64,000 nt of DNA from Streptomyces sp. NRRL S-455. GTDB taxonomy: Bacteria > Actinomycetota > Actinomycetes > Streptomycetales > Streptomycetaceae. The notes under the pieces are model-generated. The model made no database searches and had not been told where the DNA came from. It saw only the letters and a program-made list of their open reading frames with translations. The position numbers and the translations under genes were made by a program. Positions within the stretch are counted from its first letter, which is position 1. The number at the start of each line of letters is the position of its first letter. Positions 43,540 through 56,454 of the stretch are shown in pieces. The DNA lies in NCBI RefSeq assembly GCF_000717875.1, contig NZ_JOCT01000001.1, positions 501,916 to 565,915 on the forward strand. Reading direction: 5' to 3'.

Positions 43540-45519
43540 ATGGCCACCACCGACCATTCGCCACTGAGCGGCACCGGGCCCACCCGCCCCAGCCGCCTGC
43601 GCGCCTGGATGCTGGAGGGCCTGTCCGAGATGGGCAGGGGAAGCGGTCACACCGGGCCGCACGCCGAACCGGAGCCCCCGCACAAGGGCCAGCCCTGGTG
43701 GCGCGTGATGTGCCTGACCGGCGTCGACTACTTCTCCACCCTCGGTTACCAGCCCGGCATCGCGGCCCTCGCCGCCGGACTGCTGTCACCGATCGCGACC
43801 ATCGTGCTGGTCGTCGTCACACTCGTCGGCGCGCTGCCGGTCTATCGCCGGGTCGCCGAGGAGAGCCCGCACGGCGAGGGATCCATCGCCATGCTGGAAC
43901 GGCTGCTCTCCTTCTGGCAGGGCAAGCTGTTCGTGCTGACCCTGCTGGGCTTCGCCGCCACCGACTTCCTCATCACCATCACCCTGTCGGCCGCCGACGC
44001 CTCCACCCACCTGGTCGAGAACCCGCATCTGGCGGATGCCCTGCACGACAAGCAGCTGCTGATCACCCTGGTCCTGATCGCGCTGCTGGGGGCCGTGTTC
44101 CTCAAGGGCTTCCTGGAGGCGATCGGCGTGGCGGTCGCTCTCGTGGGCGCCTACCTCGCGCTCAACGCGGTCGTGGTGGTCGCCGGTCTCTACCACATCG
44201 TCACGGCGGGTCACGTGGTCACCGACTGGTCCAGTGCCCTCACCACCCAGCACAGCAACGTCTTCCTCATGATCGGTGTCGCCCTGCTCGTCTTCCCGAA
44301 GCTGGCGCTCGGCCTGTCCGGCTTCGAGACCGGCGTGGCCGTGATGCCGCACGTCAAGGGCGACCCCGAGGACACGGAGGAACGGCCGACCGGCCGCATC
44401 CGCGACACGAAGAAACTGCTCACCACGGCCGCTCTCATCATGAGCGGCTTCCTGATCACCACCAGCTTCATCACCACTCTCCTCATACCGGAGAAGGAGT
44501 TCGAGCCGGGCGGCGCGGCCAACGGGCGTGCACTCGCGTTTCTGGCGCACGACTACCTCGGCAACACCTTCGGCACGGTCTACGACGTCTCGACGATCGC
44601 CATCCTGTGGTTCGCCGGCGCCTCCGCGATGGCCGGCCTGCTCAACCTGATGCCGCGCTACCTTCCCCGTTACGGCATGGCGCCGCAATGGGCCAGGGCC
44701 GTCCGCCCCATGGTCATCGTCTTCACTCTGATCGCCTTCCTGGTCACCTGGATCTTCGACGCCGATGTCAACGCGCAGGGCGGCGCGTACGCCACCGGTG
44801 TGCTGGTCCTCATCAGCTCCGCCGCGATCGCGGTGACCATCGCCGCCCGCAAGGCGGGGCAACGGAACTGGACGATCGCGTTCGCGGTCATCTCCGCGGT
44901 GTTCCTCTACACGACCGTCGCCAACGTCATCGAGCGCCCGGACGGCGTGAAGATCGGGGCCTGCTTCATCGCCGGCATCATCCTCGTCTCCCTCCTGTCG
45001 CGGTTGGCCCGCGCGTTCGAGCTCCGGGTGACCAGCGTGACGCTGGATCCCATGGCGGATCGCTTCGTCCGGGACATGGCCAGCCGCCGGATGCGGTTCA
45101 TCGCCAACGAGCCCGACCGGCGCGACATCACGGAGTACCGGGACAAGATCGAGCAGATCCGGCAGGACAACGACGTGCCAGGACAGGAGGACTTCGTATT
45201 CGTCGAGGTCACGGTTACCGACCCGTCCGAGTTCGAGTCGGGCCTGACCGTACGCGGCGAAGTGCTCCACAACCGCTATCGCGTTCTGACCCTGGAGTCC
45301 TCCTCCATTCCCAACGCCCTGGCCGCGCTCCTGCTCCACGTCCGCGACACGACCGGCCGCACCCCGCACATCTACTTCGAGTGGACGGAAGGGGGCCCCT
45401 TCGCCAACCTCCTGCGCTTCTTCCTGTTCGGCCAGGGCGAGGTCGCCCCCGTCACGCGGGAAGTCCTGCGCGAGGCGGAACCGGAGCGGCGGCGAAGGCC
45501 GAGGGTGCACGTCGGCTGA
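43540..45519 (+). CDS. APC-superfamily permease
   Basis: A 659-residue protein. Twelve or so hydrophobic segments span residues 60-490, beginning with [20 protein letters not shown], the APC first-helix unwound motif region. A long cytoplasmic C-terminus follows (about residues 490-659), with RHDxx-type charged stretches such as [16 protein letters not shown]. Substrate could be an amino acid or potassium (KimA-like families have such tails); this cannot be decided. ATG at 43540 with GGGAGC upstream. The gene has no obvious partner. Confidence 0.88.
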   Translation: MATTDHSPLSGTGPTRPSRLRAWMLEGLSEMGRGSGHTGPHAEPEPPHKGQPWWRVMCLTGVDYFSTLGYQPGIAALAAGLLSPIATIVLVVVTLVGALPVYRRVAEESPHGEGSIAMLERLLSFWQGKLFVLTLLGFAATDFLITITLSAADASTHLVENPHLADALHDKQLLITLVLIALLGAVFLKGFLEAIGVAVALVGAYLALNAVVVVAGLYHIVTAGHVVTDWSSALTTQHSNVFLMIGVALLVFPKLALGLSGFETGVAVMPHVKGDPEDTEERPTGRIRDTKKLLTTAALIMSGFLITTSFITTLLIPEKEFEPGGAANGRALAFLAHDYLGNTFGTVYDVSTIAILWFAGASAMAGLLNLMPRYLPRYGMAPQWARAVRPMVIVFTLIAFLVTWIFDADVNAQGGAYATGVLVLISSAAIAVTIAARKAGQRNWTIAFAVISAVFLYTTVANVIERPDGVKIGACFIAGIILVSLLSRLARAFELRVTSVTLDPMADRFVRDMASRRMRFIANEPDRRDITEYRDKIEQIRQDNDVPGQEDFVFVEVTVTDPSEFESGLTVRGEVLHNRYRVLTLESSSIPNALAALLLHVRDTTGRTPHIYFEWTEGGPFANLLRFFLFGQGEVAPVTREVLREAEPERRRRPRVHVG

Positions 45520-45651
45520 GCCACCAGCCCCTGGCCGAACGGATCTCAAGACGGTTCGGCTCGAGCCGGCCCTCCCCGCGACGGCCGGGCCCCCTCCAAA
45601 GGCGGCGCCCCGCATCCGCGGTTCCGCCCCTACGCCCCTATCGTGACCGGC

Positions 45652-46047
45652 ATGCAGTCCTACACGATCGGCCAGGCAGCGCGTCTGCTCGGCGTGAGTC
45701 CCGACACCGCCCGGCGCTGGGCGGACGCGGGCCGTCTCACCACCCATCGCGACGAGGCCGGCCGACGACTCGTCGACGGACGGGACCTGGCCGCGTTCTC
45801 GGTCGAACTCGCCCGCTCCGGCCCCGCCGATGAGGACACGCCGTACACATCGGCGCGCAACGCCTTCCCCGGCATCGTCACCGCGATCAAACTCGGCGAC
45901 GTCGCCGCCCAGGTGGAGATCCAGGCCGGCCCGCACCGCCTGGTCTCCCTGCTCACCCGCGAGGCCGTCGAGGAACTGGGCCTGGAGGTCGGCGTGGAGG
46001 CGACGGCCCGGGTGAAGTCGACGAACGTGCACATCGACCGCGTCTGA
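45652..46047 (+). CDS. HTH-Mop molybdate-responsive regulator (ModE-like)
   Basis: A 131-residue protein joining a MerR/excisionase-type HTH (YTIGQAARLLGVSPDTARRW) to a Mop/TOBE domain (ARNAFPGIVTAIKLGDVAAQ, VKSTNVHIDRV). Mop domains bind molybdate, so this is probably the sensor of the cluster. TATCGT at 45639-45644 is seven bases before ATG 45652, which makes a leaderless mRNA likely and rules against GTG 45643. It lies upstream of modA with an inverted repeat in between, its likely target. Confidence 0.92.
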   Translation: MQSYTIGQAARLLGVSPDTARRWADAGRLTTHRDEAGRRLVDGRDLAAFSVELARSGPADEDTPYTSARNAFPGIVTAIKLGDVAAQVEIQAGPHRLVSLLTREAVEELGLEVGVEATARVKSTNVHIDRV

Positions 46048-46113
46048 ACCCTCCCTCACGAACGCACATGCCACCCTTCACGCCCCCATACCCCCGCTCA
46101 TGCGATGAGACAG

Positions 46114-46146
46114 GAGACATCTGGCTCGCAGATGCGTCAGTATGAT
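46114..46146 (+). promoter_or_regulatory. modA promoter with inverted repeat
   Basis: CATCTG (46118-46123) and CAGATG (46129-46134) form a perfect inverted repeat with a 5-base spacer, extendable to 10-bp arms with two mismatches. TATGAT at 46141-46146 is a good -10 element just downstream. A regulator bound here would cover the -35 region. The upstream HTH-Mop protein is the obvious candidate. Confidence 0.6.
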
Positions 46147-46206
46147 CGGCGTATGGGAAGGGCCTGGCGGGCTCTTCCTCCAGCACACCGAGGGAGTGGC
46201 CCCGAG

Positions 46207-47022
46207 ATGACCCGTTCCGCGCCCCGGACACGCCGGCTCCAGCGGGCCGCCGGTGCGTCCGCCGCCGCGCTGCTGGCCCTGAGCGCCTGCTCCTCCTCCG
46301 ACTCGGACACCGGGAAGGGGCCCTCGGCGTCCTCGTCACCGGAACTCTCCGGCACGGTCACGGTCTTCGCCGCCGCCTCCCTCCAGGAGAGCTTCACGAC
46401 CCTGGGCAAGGAGTTCGAGAAGGCCCACCCGGGCACCAAGGTCACCTTCAACTTCGGCGGCAGCGACACCCTCGCCGCCAGCATCACCAGCGGCGCACCG
46501 GCCGACGTCTTCGCCGCCGCCAGCACCAAGACCATGGCGCTCGTGACCGACAGCGAGGACGCGGCAAGCACGCCCGCCACCTTCGTACGCAACCGGCTGG
46601 AGATCGCCACGCTGCCCGGCAACCCGGACCGGATCACCTCCCTGCAGGACCTCACCACGTCCGGTCTGAAGGTCGTCCTGTGCGACAAGACCGTGCCATG
46701 CGGTGCCGCCGCCCAGAAGGCCCTGGACACCAGCGGCCTGAAGCTCACCCCTGTCTCCTACGAGCAGGACGTCAAGAGCGCCCTGACGAAGGTCGAGCTG
46801 AAGGAGGCCGACGCCGCCGTCGTCTACCGGACCGACGTCCGGGCGGCGGGTGACAAGGTGGAGGGCGTGGACTTCCCCGAGTCGGCCGAGGCCGTCAACG
46901 ACTATCCGATCGCCCTGCTCAAGAACGCCCCCAATCCCGAGACGGCGAAGGCCTTCATGGCTCTGGTCACCTCGGCCGAGGGCCAGAAGGTTCTGTCCGG
47001 GGCCGGGTTCCTCAAGCCGTGA
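46207..47022 (+). CDS. modA: molybdate-binding lipoprotein ModA
   Basis: A 271-residue extracellular molybdate-binding protein. Signal LQRAAGASAAALLALSAC ends in a lipobox. The mature part has TVTVFAAASLQESFTTLGKE, FNFGGSDTLAASITSGAPAD (two Ser that hold the oxyanion) and VYRTDVRAAGDKVEGVDFP, all ModA blocks. ATG at 46207; the TSS predicted from TATGAT would be near 46153. Its stop overlaps modB by four bases. Confidence 0.96.
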   Translation: MTRSAPRTRRLQRAAGASAAALLALSACSSSDSDTGKGPSASSSPELSGTVTVFAAASLQESFTTLGKEFEKAHPGTKVTFNFGGSDTLAASITSGAPADVFAAASTKTMALVTDSEDAASTPATFVRNRLEIATLPGNPDRITSLQDLTTSGLKVVLCDKTVPCGAAAQKALDTSGLKLTPVSYEQDVKSALTKVELKEADAAVVYRTDVRAAGDKVEGVDFPESAEAVNDYPIALLKNAPNPETAKAFMALVTSAEGQKVLSGAGFLKP

Positions 47023-47855
47023 CGGGCATCGACACCGTGGAGAGCCGGCCCCGCCGCGACCGCCCCGGCCGACGGAGCCGCACGGTGCCGGTTCCCCTGC
47101 TGGTCCCCGCCCTGATCGGTCTGGCGTTCCTGCTCCTGCCCCTGATCGCCCTGCTCGTCCGGACGCCCTGGCGCAGCCTCCCCGGGCAGCTCACGAGCCC
47201 CGAGGTGTGGGAGGCGCTCCGGCTGTCGCTCGTGTGCGCCACGGCTGCGACGGGGCTGAGCCTGGTCGTCGGAGTGCCCCTGGCCTGGCTGCTGGCCCGT
47301 ACACGGTTCCCCGGGCGCGGTTTCGTACGGGCCCTGGTGACGCTGCCGCTGGTGCTGCCGCCGGTGGTGGGCGGTGTGGCCCTGCTGCTCGCCCTCGGGC
47401 GCAACGGGGTGGTCGGGCAGTGGCTCGACGCCTGGTTCGGAATCACCCTGCCCTTCACCACGACGGGTGTCGTCCTCGCCGAGACCTTCGTGGCGATGCC
47501 GTTCCTCGTCATCAGTGTGGAGGGCACCCTCAGGGCCGCCGACCCGCGCTACGAGGAGGCGGCCACGACCCTGGGCGCCTCGCGCTTCACCGCGTTCCGG
47601 CGGGTCACCCTGCCGCTGATCGCGCCGGGCATCGCGGCCGGTGCCGTGCTGGCCTGGGCCCGGGCACTGGGCGAGTTCGGCGCGACGATCACCTTCGCGG
47701 GCAACTTCCCGGGCCGTACGCAGACCATGCCGCTGGCGGTCTACCTCGCCCTGCAGAACGACCCGGCGGCCGCGATCGCCCTCAGCCTGGTGCTGCTGGC
47801 CGTGTCCATCGCGGTGCTGGCGGCCCTACGGGACCGCTGGATGACGCCGTCATGA
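47019..47855 (+). CDS. modB: molybdate ABC transporter permease ModB
   Basis: A 278-residue membrane permease. Six helices follow a basic N-terminus. The EAA loop is YEEAATTLGASRFTAFRRVT, and LGEFGATITFAGNFPGRTQT is a family block. GTG at 47019 overlaps the modA stop in GTGA. Its own stop overlaps the ATG of the small ORF that bridges to modC. Confidence 0.95.
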   Translation: MTGIDTVESRPRRDRPGRRSRTVPVPLLVPALIGLAFLLLPLIALLVRTPWRSLPGQLTSPEVWEALRLSLVCATAATGLSLVVGVPLAWLLARTRFPGRGFVRALVTLPLVLPPVVGGVALLLALGRNGVVGQWLDAWFGITLPFTTTGVVLAETFVAMPFLVISVEGTLRAADPRYEEAATTLGASRFTAFRRVTLPLIAPGIAAGAVLAWARALGEFGATITFAGNFPGRTQTMPLAVYLALQNDPAAAIALSLVLLAVSIAVLAALRDRWMTPS

Positions 47856-48126
47856 CGTCCTCCCGCCGACGGCTGGGCAACGGTCCTCCGGCACACGAAC
47901 CGGCCGCCGCACAACAGCCGGGCGGCACCGCCCGGACCGGCGCCGGCCCGACCGCCGGCCGCCACCACCCCGCCCGACGCCTCGGCGACAGCCTACCGGC
48001 ACCCGCCCGGACGCCGACGAGCGCCCAGCCACCAGCATCGCCCGACAGGCCCGGCACGACCGCCGGCCGATACCGGCCCCCCGGCCCGGCCGACGCCGAC
48101 CCTCTGACTTCCTGGACACGATCCTC

Positions 48127-48130
<4 letters not shown>
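47852..48130 (+). CDS. proline-rich bridging ORF between modB and modC
   Basis: A 92-codon open frame, Pro/Ala/Arg/Thr-rich and low in complexity (for example PTAGRHHPARRLGDSLPAP). Its ATG overlaps the modB TGA in ATGA, and its TGA overlaps the modC ATG in ATGA, so ribosomes could pass from modB through it to modC. No known domain, no helix or membrane segment. It may be a real small protein, a device to keep modC coupled, or filler sequence tolerated in the operon. Codon third positions are not clearly biased as in true genes. Confidence 0.5.
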
Positions 48131-49212
<1,082 letters not shown>

Positions 49213-49238
49213 GGGGTGCATCGGGCTACCGTGCGGTC

Positions 49239-49658
49239 ATGAGCCTGAGCATCCGCAACCAGCTCCCCGGCACCGTCACCGCCGTCACACAAGGCGAGGC
49301 CATGGCGACGGTCAAGGTCCGCCTTTGCGGCGGCCAGAACCTCACCGCGGCGATCACCCGCGAGGCCGCCGACGACCTCGCTCTCGCCCCGGGCAGGGCC
49401 GTGCGCGCCCTGGTGAAGTCGACGGAGGTCTCGCTGGCCACCGCTCCCGTCGAGGGCCTGTCCATCCGCAACCGGCTCCCGGGCACGGTCACGTCCCTCG
49501 CGACCGGCGACGCCATGGCCACCGTCCGGGTCACCGTCGAAGGCGGCGAACTGACCGCCGTGATCACCAGGGACGCCGCCGAGGACCTCGCCCTCGCGGC
49601 CGGGACCCCTGTCGTCGCCCTGCTCAAGTCGACCGAGGTGTCACTCGCCGCCCAATGA
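49239..49658 (+). CDS. tandem Mop (di-Mop) molybdate-binding protein, molbindin-like
   Basis: A 139-residue protein built of two similar Mop/TOBE domains. LSIRNQLPGTVT at residue 3 recurs as LSIRNRLPGTVT at residue 74, and each half ends with LVKSTEVSLA or LLKSTEVSLA. Such molbindins store molybdate inside the cell and may regulate its use. It starts 27 bases after modC and completes the cluster. ATG at 49239. A hairpin follows its stop. Confidence 0.93.
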   Translation: MSLSIRNQLPGTVTAVTQGEAMATVKVRLCGGQNLTAAITREAADDLALAPGRAVRALVKSTEVSLATAPVEGLSIRNRLPGTVTSLATGDAMATVRVTVEGGELTAVITRDAAEDLALAAGTPVVALLKSTEVSLAAQ

Positions 49659-49660
49659 CG

Positions 49661-49689
49661 GGAGGGGCCCCGCACCGCGGAGCCCCTCC
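49661..49689. terminator. bidirectional hairpin between the di-Mop gene and gcvP
   Basis: GGAGGGGC (49661-49668) pairs with GCCCCTCC (49682-49689) with further pairing in the loop. It is between two convergent stop codons. Confidence 0.65.
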
Positions 49690-49707
49690 GACTGACACGA
49701 CGGCCGA

Positions 49708-52593
<2,886 letters not shown>

Positions 52594-52657
52594 TTGCGGA
52601 GGCCTCCTGGTCGACACGACCTTCGAGGGGCACCACGGCGCGGGTACCCGAACGGCC

Positions 52658-52862
52658 TCCCCCTCTGTCATCTCAACCTGAGAGCTTCACCGGATCACCC
52701 GAAGGTCTCCGGCTTTCACCGTCGGTGAGAGCGGAAGCCGTCGACACCCGCCCTGCTTTCCAGAGTGACCTCGTCCGTGCGGTACGTGAGCCTGAGAGAT
52801 TCCGGGGAGGATTTGCTCCTTCGGCGCCTCCGATGGTGTCCGGAGGACTCTCCCGCACGGGG
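52658..52862 (-). promoter_or_regulatory. tandem glycine riboswitch upstream of gcvP
   Basis: The minus-strand leader shows two glycine aptamers. Aptamer 1 (about 52775-52860) is closed by CCGTGCGG/CCGCACGG and has GGGAGAGTCC, GCCGAAGGAGCAA and ATCTCTCAGGC. Aptamer 2 (about 52660-52770) has CTCTGGAAAGCAG, CACCGACGGTGAAAGCCG and AGCTCTCAGG, ending in TGACAGAGGGGGAG. These are the conserved elements of the gcvT-type riboswitch, which binds glycine cooperatively. It lies 65 bases before the gcvP ATG. Confidence 0.93.
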
Positions 52863-52978
52863 TCAGCAGCCGCTGCCAGCGTACCAGCGGGGGCCACGCA
52901 CGAACCTTCGAGTGGCCGCAGTCGTCATTGTGCCGTTTTGTAGTGTCTACGAATGACTTGCGACCACGTGGAGGGCCC

Positions 52979-53353
52979 GTGCGAACCGATATCGATCCGC
53001 GCAACCTGATCGGCCGCAAGGCGTTCGACCGCACCGGAACCAGGATCGGCACCATCGACGAGGTCTACCTCGACGACGCCACCGGCGAGCCGGAGTGGGC
53101 GGCGATACGGACCGGCCTGTTCAGCAGGGACGCCTTTGTCCCCCTCGAGCCCAGCGAGCTCGTCGACGGCGCTCTCCACGTCCCCTTCGACCGCTCCCTG
53201 ATCAAGGACGCCCCCGACTTCGGCGTGGGCCGCCACCTCTCCCCTGAGCAGGAACTCCAGCTCTACCATCACTACGGCCTCGACGTCGCCGCCCCTCCTC
53301 CGCTCACGGATCACGACTTCGGCAAGCTGGCGGGCACGGACGAGACGGCCTGA
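52979..53353 (+). CDS. PRC-barrel domain protein
   Basis: A 124-residue protein. The PRC-barrel is DPRNLIGRKAFDRTGTRIGT, IDEVYLDDATGEPEWAAIRT, GLFSRDAFVPLEPSELVDGA; a short acidic/helical tail, LSPEQELQLYHHYGLDV, follows. Such domains occur in RNA-processing (RimM) and photosynthetic proteins; stand-alone actinobacterial versions are of unknown role. GTG at 52979 with GGAGGG upstream; the ORF can be read further up but only into the gcvP leader. Confidence 0.88.
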   Translation: MRTDIDPRNLIGRKAFDRTGTRIGTIDEVYLDDATGEPEWAAIRTGLFSRDAFVPLEPSELVDGALHVPFDRSLIKDAPDFGVGRHLSPEQELQLYHHYGLDVAAPPPLTDHDFGKLAGTDETA

Positions 53354-53369
53354 CGCCCCGGTGATCCGT

Positions 53370-54776
53370 TCACGGGGCGGCGGACCGCAGTCCCACCGCC
53401 CCGGCCTCGCCGTCCGGCCCACAGCTCTCGTCCGGTCTCATTGACACCAACGGCAACGGGTCCGCCGGCTCCAGTTCCGGATCGTCGGTCCGGAACGTCC
53501 GCACACGGCCCGGCTGGGAGCCGGGCGTCTCGAACCGTACGGTGACCCGCCCCAGGCCGCTGCCCTGCACCCACCCGTGCCCGAACTCGGCATGCCGCAC
53601 GTCGTGCCCGGCGGGCCAGCGCCGCTCGGCGAGCGCCGGCTGCTCCTCGGCAGCTGCCACGGCGTGCTCCTCGGCGGGCCGCTGCTCGGGGTTCGTCCGC
53701 TCTCCCGCCGCCTGCGCGAAGAGGTCCTCCTGCGTGTAGTCGGCGAGGCCGCTGACCCCCACCCCGAGCAGCCGCACACCGCCCGTCGTGTCGACCGAAT
53801 CCAGCAGTCTGGCCGCGGCCTCCCGGATCACCCCGGGGTCGTCCGTCGGCCCGCGCAGCGTCTCGGACCGGGTGAGCGTCGAGAAGTCGAACCGCCGCAC
53901 CTTCAGCACGATGGTCCGCCCCGACAGCCCCGCCCCGCGCAGCCGCCGCACACACCGGTCAGCGAGCCGCTGCACCTCGAGCCCCACGCGCAGCCGGTCG
54001 TGGATGTCCACGTCATACGTGTCCTCGACCGACACCGACTTCGCCTCCCGCTCCGCCACCACGGGCCGGTCGTCCCGCGCCAGCGCCATCGCGTAGAGCC
54101 CGTGACCGTGCGCTCTGCCCAGGAGGCGCACCAGCTCGTCCTCGCCCGCCTCGACGATCTCCTCGACCGTCGTGATCCCGGCACGTCGCAGATGGTCACC
54201 CGTCGCCGGACCGACCCCCGGCAGGGTCCGCACCGACATCGGGCCGAGCATCGACCTCTCGGTCCCCGGCTCGATCACCACCAGCCCGTCGGGCTTGGCC
54301 TGCTCCGACGCGATCTTCGCGAGCATCTTGGACGCGGCGAGCCCCACCGACCCCGTGAGCCCGGTGAGGGCCCGTATGTCCGCGCGCAGCTGCGTCCCGA
54401 CCAGGCGCGCCGATGCCTCGTCCCAGGCCGCTCCCCCGGCCTCCAGGTCCACGAACGCCTCATCCAGGCTCAGCGGCTCCACGAGCGGCGACAGCGCCCG
54501 CAGCAGCTCCATCACCCGCTCGCTGATCGCCTTGTAGAGCCCGAAGCGCGGCACGAGGTACGCGGCGTTGGGCGCGAGCCGCCGGGCCTGCCCCATGGGC
54601 ATCGCCGAATGCACGCCGAAGACCCGAGCCTCGTACGACGCCGTGGCCACCACACCCCGCGGCCCGAGCCCGCCCACGACCACGGCCTTCCCCCGCAGAC
54701 TCGGCTTGGACGCCTGCTCCACCGAGGCGAAGAAGGCATCCATGTCGAGATGCAGGATCGTGGGCGCGGTTCTCAC
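53370..54776 (-). CDS. dinB: DNA polymerase IV (DinB), Y family
   Basis: A 468-residue translesion polymerase. Catalytic blocks are LHLDMDAFFASVEQ (first Asp), SYEARVFGVHSAMPMGQARR and the SLDEAFVDLE acid pair. Helix-hairpin-helix and little-finger regions follow. QEDLF at 349-353 is a clamp-binding motif. About 115 residues of Glu/Pro-rich tail after it, ending in an FGHGWVQGSGLGRVTVRFET module, are an actinobacterial extension. GTG at 54776, CGGAGAT upstream. Convergent with the PRC-barrel gene, 16 bases apart. Confidence 0.95.
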   Translation of the reverse strand: MRTAPTILHLDMDAFFASVEQASKPSLRGKAVVVGGLGPRGVVATASYEARVFGVHSAMPMGQARRLAPNAAYLVPRFGLYKAISERVMELLRALSPLVEPLSLDEAFVDLEAGGAAWDEASARLVGTQLRADIRALTGLTGSVGLAASKMLAKIASEQAKPDGLVVIEPGTERSMLGPMSVRTLPGVGPATGDHLRRAGITTVEEIVEAGEDELVRLLGRAHGHGLYAMALARDDRPVVAEREAKSVSVEDTYDVDIHDRLRVGLEVQRLADRCVRRLRGAGLSGRTIVLKVRRFDFSTLTRSETLRGPTDDPGVIREAAARLLDSVDTTGGVRLLGVGVSGLADYTQEDLFAQAAGERTNPEQRPAEEHAVAAAEEQPALAERRWPAGHDVRHAEFGHGWVQGSGLGRVTVRFETPGSQPGRVRTFRTDDPELEPADPLPLVSMRPDESCGPDGEAGAVGLRSAAP

Positions 54777-54899
54777 ATCTCCGATGCTGCCCTACGCCAC
54801 TGACAATGCCCCGGGGAACTGCCCGGACCGCCAGGGGGAAACCGCTTGCCGTCCGGTGCGGAAACGTCCCGCCTACGCATGCGGCACCGCGGGAACGCC

Positions 54900-55583
54900 T
54901 CAGACGGCCCGGTTCCGACGTCGCGCCAGTTCGTCCGCCGGGTTGGGCCCGACCAGGGTCTCGCCGGTGTCGATCCGCTCCCCGTGCAGCTGGGACAGCG
55001 CGCTGTCGACGTCCCGCCACACCACACCCACGGCGATCCCGAAGACCCCCTGCCCCCCTTGGAGCAGGGCGTGTACCTCGTCAGGCGAGGTGCACTCGTA
55101 GACCGTCGCGCCGTCGCTCATCAGCGTCATCCGCTCCAGGTCGCTGAAACCGCGTTCCCTGAGGTGCTGGACGGCCGTGCGAATGTTCTGCAGCGACACC
55201 CCGGTGTCGAGGAACCGCTTGACGATCTTCAGGACGACGACGTCCCGGAAGCTGTACAGCCGCTGCGTTCCGGACCCGTAGGCAGGGCGCACGCTCGGCT
55301 CGACCAGGCCGGTGCGGGCCCAGTAGTCCAACTGCCGGTAGGTGATACCGGCGGCCGCGCAGGCCGTGGGGCCGCGATAACCGATCTGCTCGGACACCAT
55401 GGACGTCGCCCCTCCGCTGCTCGGCACGGCCGTGGGTCGCTGCGGAGCGTGATCGGTCACACCCTCGGGCTGGGGACATCCCTCGCTCGGGCGGAGCCGA
55501 GAGCCGGGGGGAGCGTACGGACCGCTCACCCTGAGACTGCGCTCGGGGCCGCCCCCAGCCGTACCGTCGCCGCTGCTTCTCAC
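54900..55583 (-). CDS. MerR-family regulator
   Basis: A 227-residue protein: a 60-residue low-complexity N-terminus, then the MerR HTH (YRGPTACAAAGITYRQLDYW, ARTGLVEPSVRPAYGSGTQR, LYSFRDVVVLKIVKRFLDTG) and a helical effector part. GTG at 55583 has GGAGG six bases upstream, which supports the long N-terminus; an internal ATG before SEQIGYRG is less supported. The gene is conserved beside the bifunctional nuclease and FtsR-like genes. It is called a paralogue of Rv1828-type regulators by context; target genes unknown. Confidence 0.9.
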   Translation of the reverse strand: MRSSGDGTAGGGPERSLRVSGPYAPPGSRLRPSEGCPQPEGVTDHAPQRPTAVPSSGGATSMVSEQIGYRGPTACAAAGITYRQLDYWARTGLVEPSVRPAYGSGTQRLYSFRDVVVLKIVKRFLDTGVSLQNIRTAVQHLRERGFSDLERMTLMSDGATVYECTSPDEVHALLQGGQGVFGIAVGVVWRDVDSALSQLHGERIDTGETLVGPNPADELARRRNRAV

Positions 55584-55666
55584 GCCGACCTCCGTCCTTG
55601 ACCTGCCTTCTCGACGGTAGGCAGTCACCGGGGGTGCGTCAACGATCGCCACACACGCCACGCCGA

Positions 55667-55677
55667 GTGATAATCAC
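55667..55677. promoter_or_regulatory. palindrome GTGATAATCAC upstream of the merR gene
   Basis: GTGAT-A-ATCAC is a perfect 5-1-5 inverted repeat 84 bases before the GTG of the MerR gene. It sits in the 313-base gap 55584-55896 that also contains CCCCG-CCG-CGGGG (55698-55710), a short hairpin probably ending the nuclease transcript. Confidence 0.4.
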
Positions 55678-55896
55678 CCTAAGAGTGGTTTCCCGTGCCC
55701 CGCCGCGGGGAAAGGCTAGCCGAATGCCTTCGGGACGGCCCGTGTGACGCTCTCCCGCGCCCTCGGCACATCCGGGACCCGTCACACATGCGGCGGGCGA
55801 CCCTGCCGCGGACCTCGTCGTCCGCCGGGTCGCCCACACGTACCCCCGACTGCTGCCCTTCCCTCTGCCGTCCGGCTCGCACCGGCCGGCTGGAAC

Positions 55897-56370
55897 TCAC
55901 TGGCTGCTGCTGCCGAAGTCCTCCGGGGAGATCTGGTCGAGGAACTCGCGGAACTTCTCCACCTCGTCCTCCTGCTCGTCCGGGATCGCGATACCCGCGT
56001 CGTCCAGCACCGTGTCGCTGCCGTAGATCGGCGTCCCGGTGCGCAGGGCGAGCGCTATGGCGTCGGACGGACGGGCGCTCACCTCGACGCCGCTGGCGAA
56101 AACCAGCTCCGCGTAGAAGACGCCCTCACGCAGGTCCGTGATGCGCACTTCCGTGAGCTCCTGGCCGACGGCCTCCAGCACGTCCTTGAAAAGGTCGTGA
56201 GTCAGCGGCCGCGCGGGAGCCATGCCCTGCTGGGCGAAGGCGATCGCCGTCGCCTCCCCCGGTCCGATCCAGATGGGGAGGTAGCGGTCTCCTCCCACTT
56301 CACGCAGCAGCACGATCGGTTGGTTGGAGGGCATTTCGACCCGGACACCTACGACATCGAGCTCGTTCAC
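55897..56370 (-). CDS. bifunctional nuclease family (DUF151) protein
   Basis: A 157-residue protein of the BFN/DUF151 family. Signatures are VVLLREVGGDRYLPIWIGPG-like text (IVLLREVGGDRYLPIWIGPG), EATAIAFAQQG, and SARPSDAIALALRTGTPIY. Plant relatives cut DNA and RNA; bacterial ones are largely unstudied. The C-terminal DEQEDEVEKFREFLDQISPE is an acidic tail. ATG at 56370. It lies between the two MerR-type regulators in a block conserved in actinobacteria. Confidence 0.92.
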   Translation of the reverse strand: MNELDVVGVRVEMPSNQPIVLLREVGGDRYLPIWIGPGEATAIAFAQQGMAPARPLTHDLFKDVLEAVGQELTEVRITDLREGVFYAELVFASGVEVSARPSDAIALALRTGTPIYGSDTVLDDAGIAIPDEQEDEVEKFREFLDQISPEDFGSSSQ

Positions 56371-56454
56371 ACAGCAACCCTAGGCCGTGCTCGGGATGTT
56401 TGGGTAGTCGGGCCGGGATCGGGCCCGTGATCCGGCCGAACGCGACCGGCCGCT

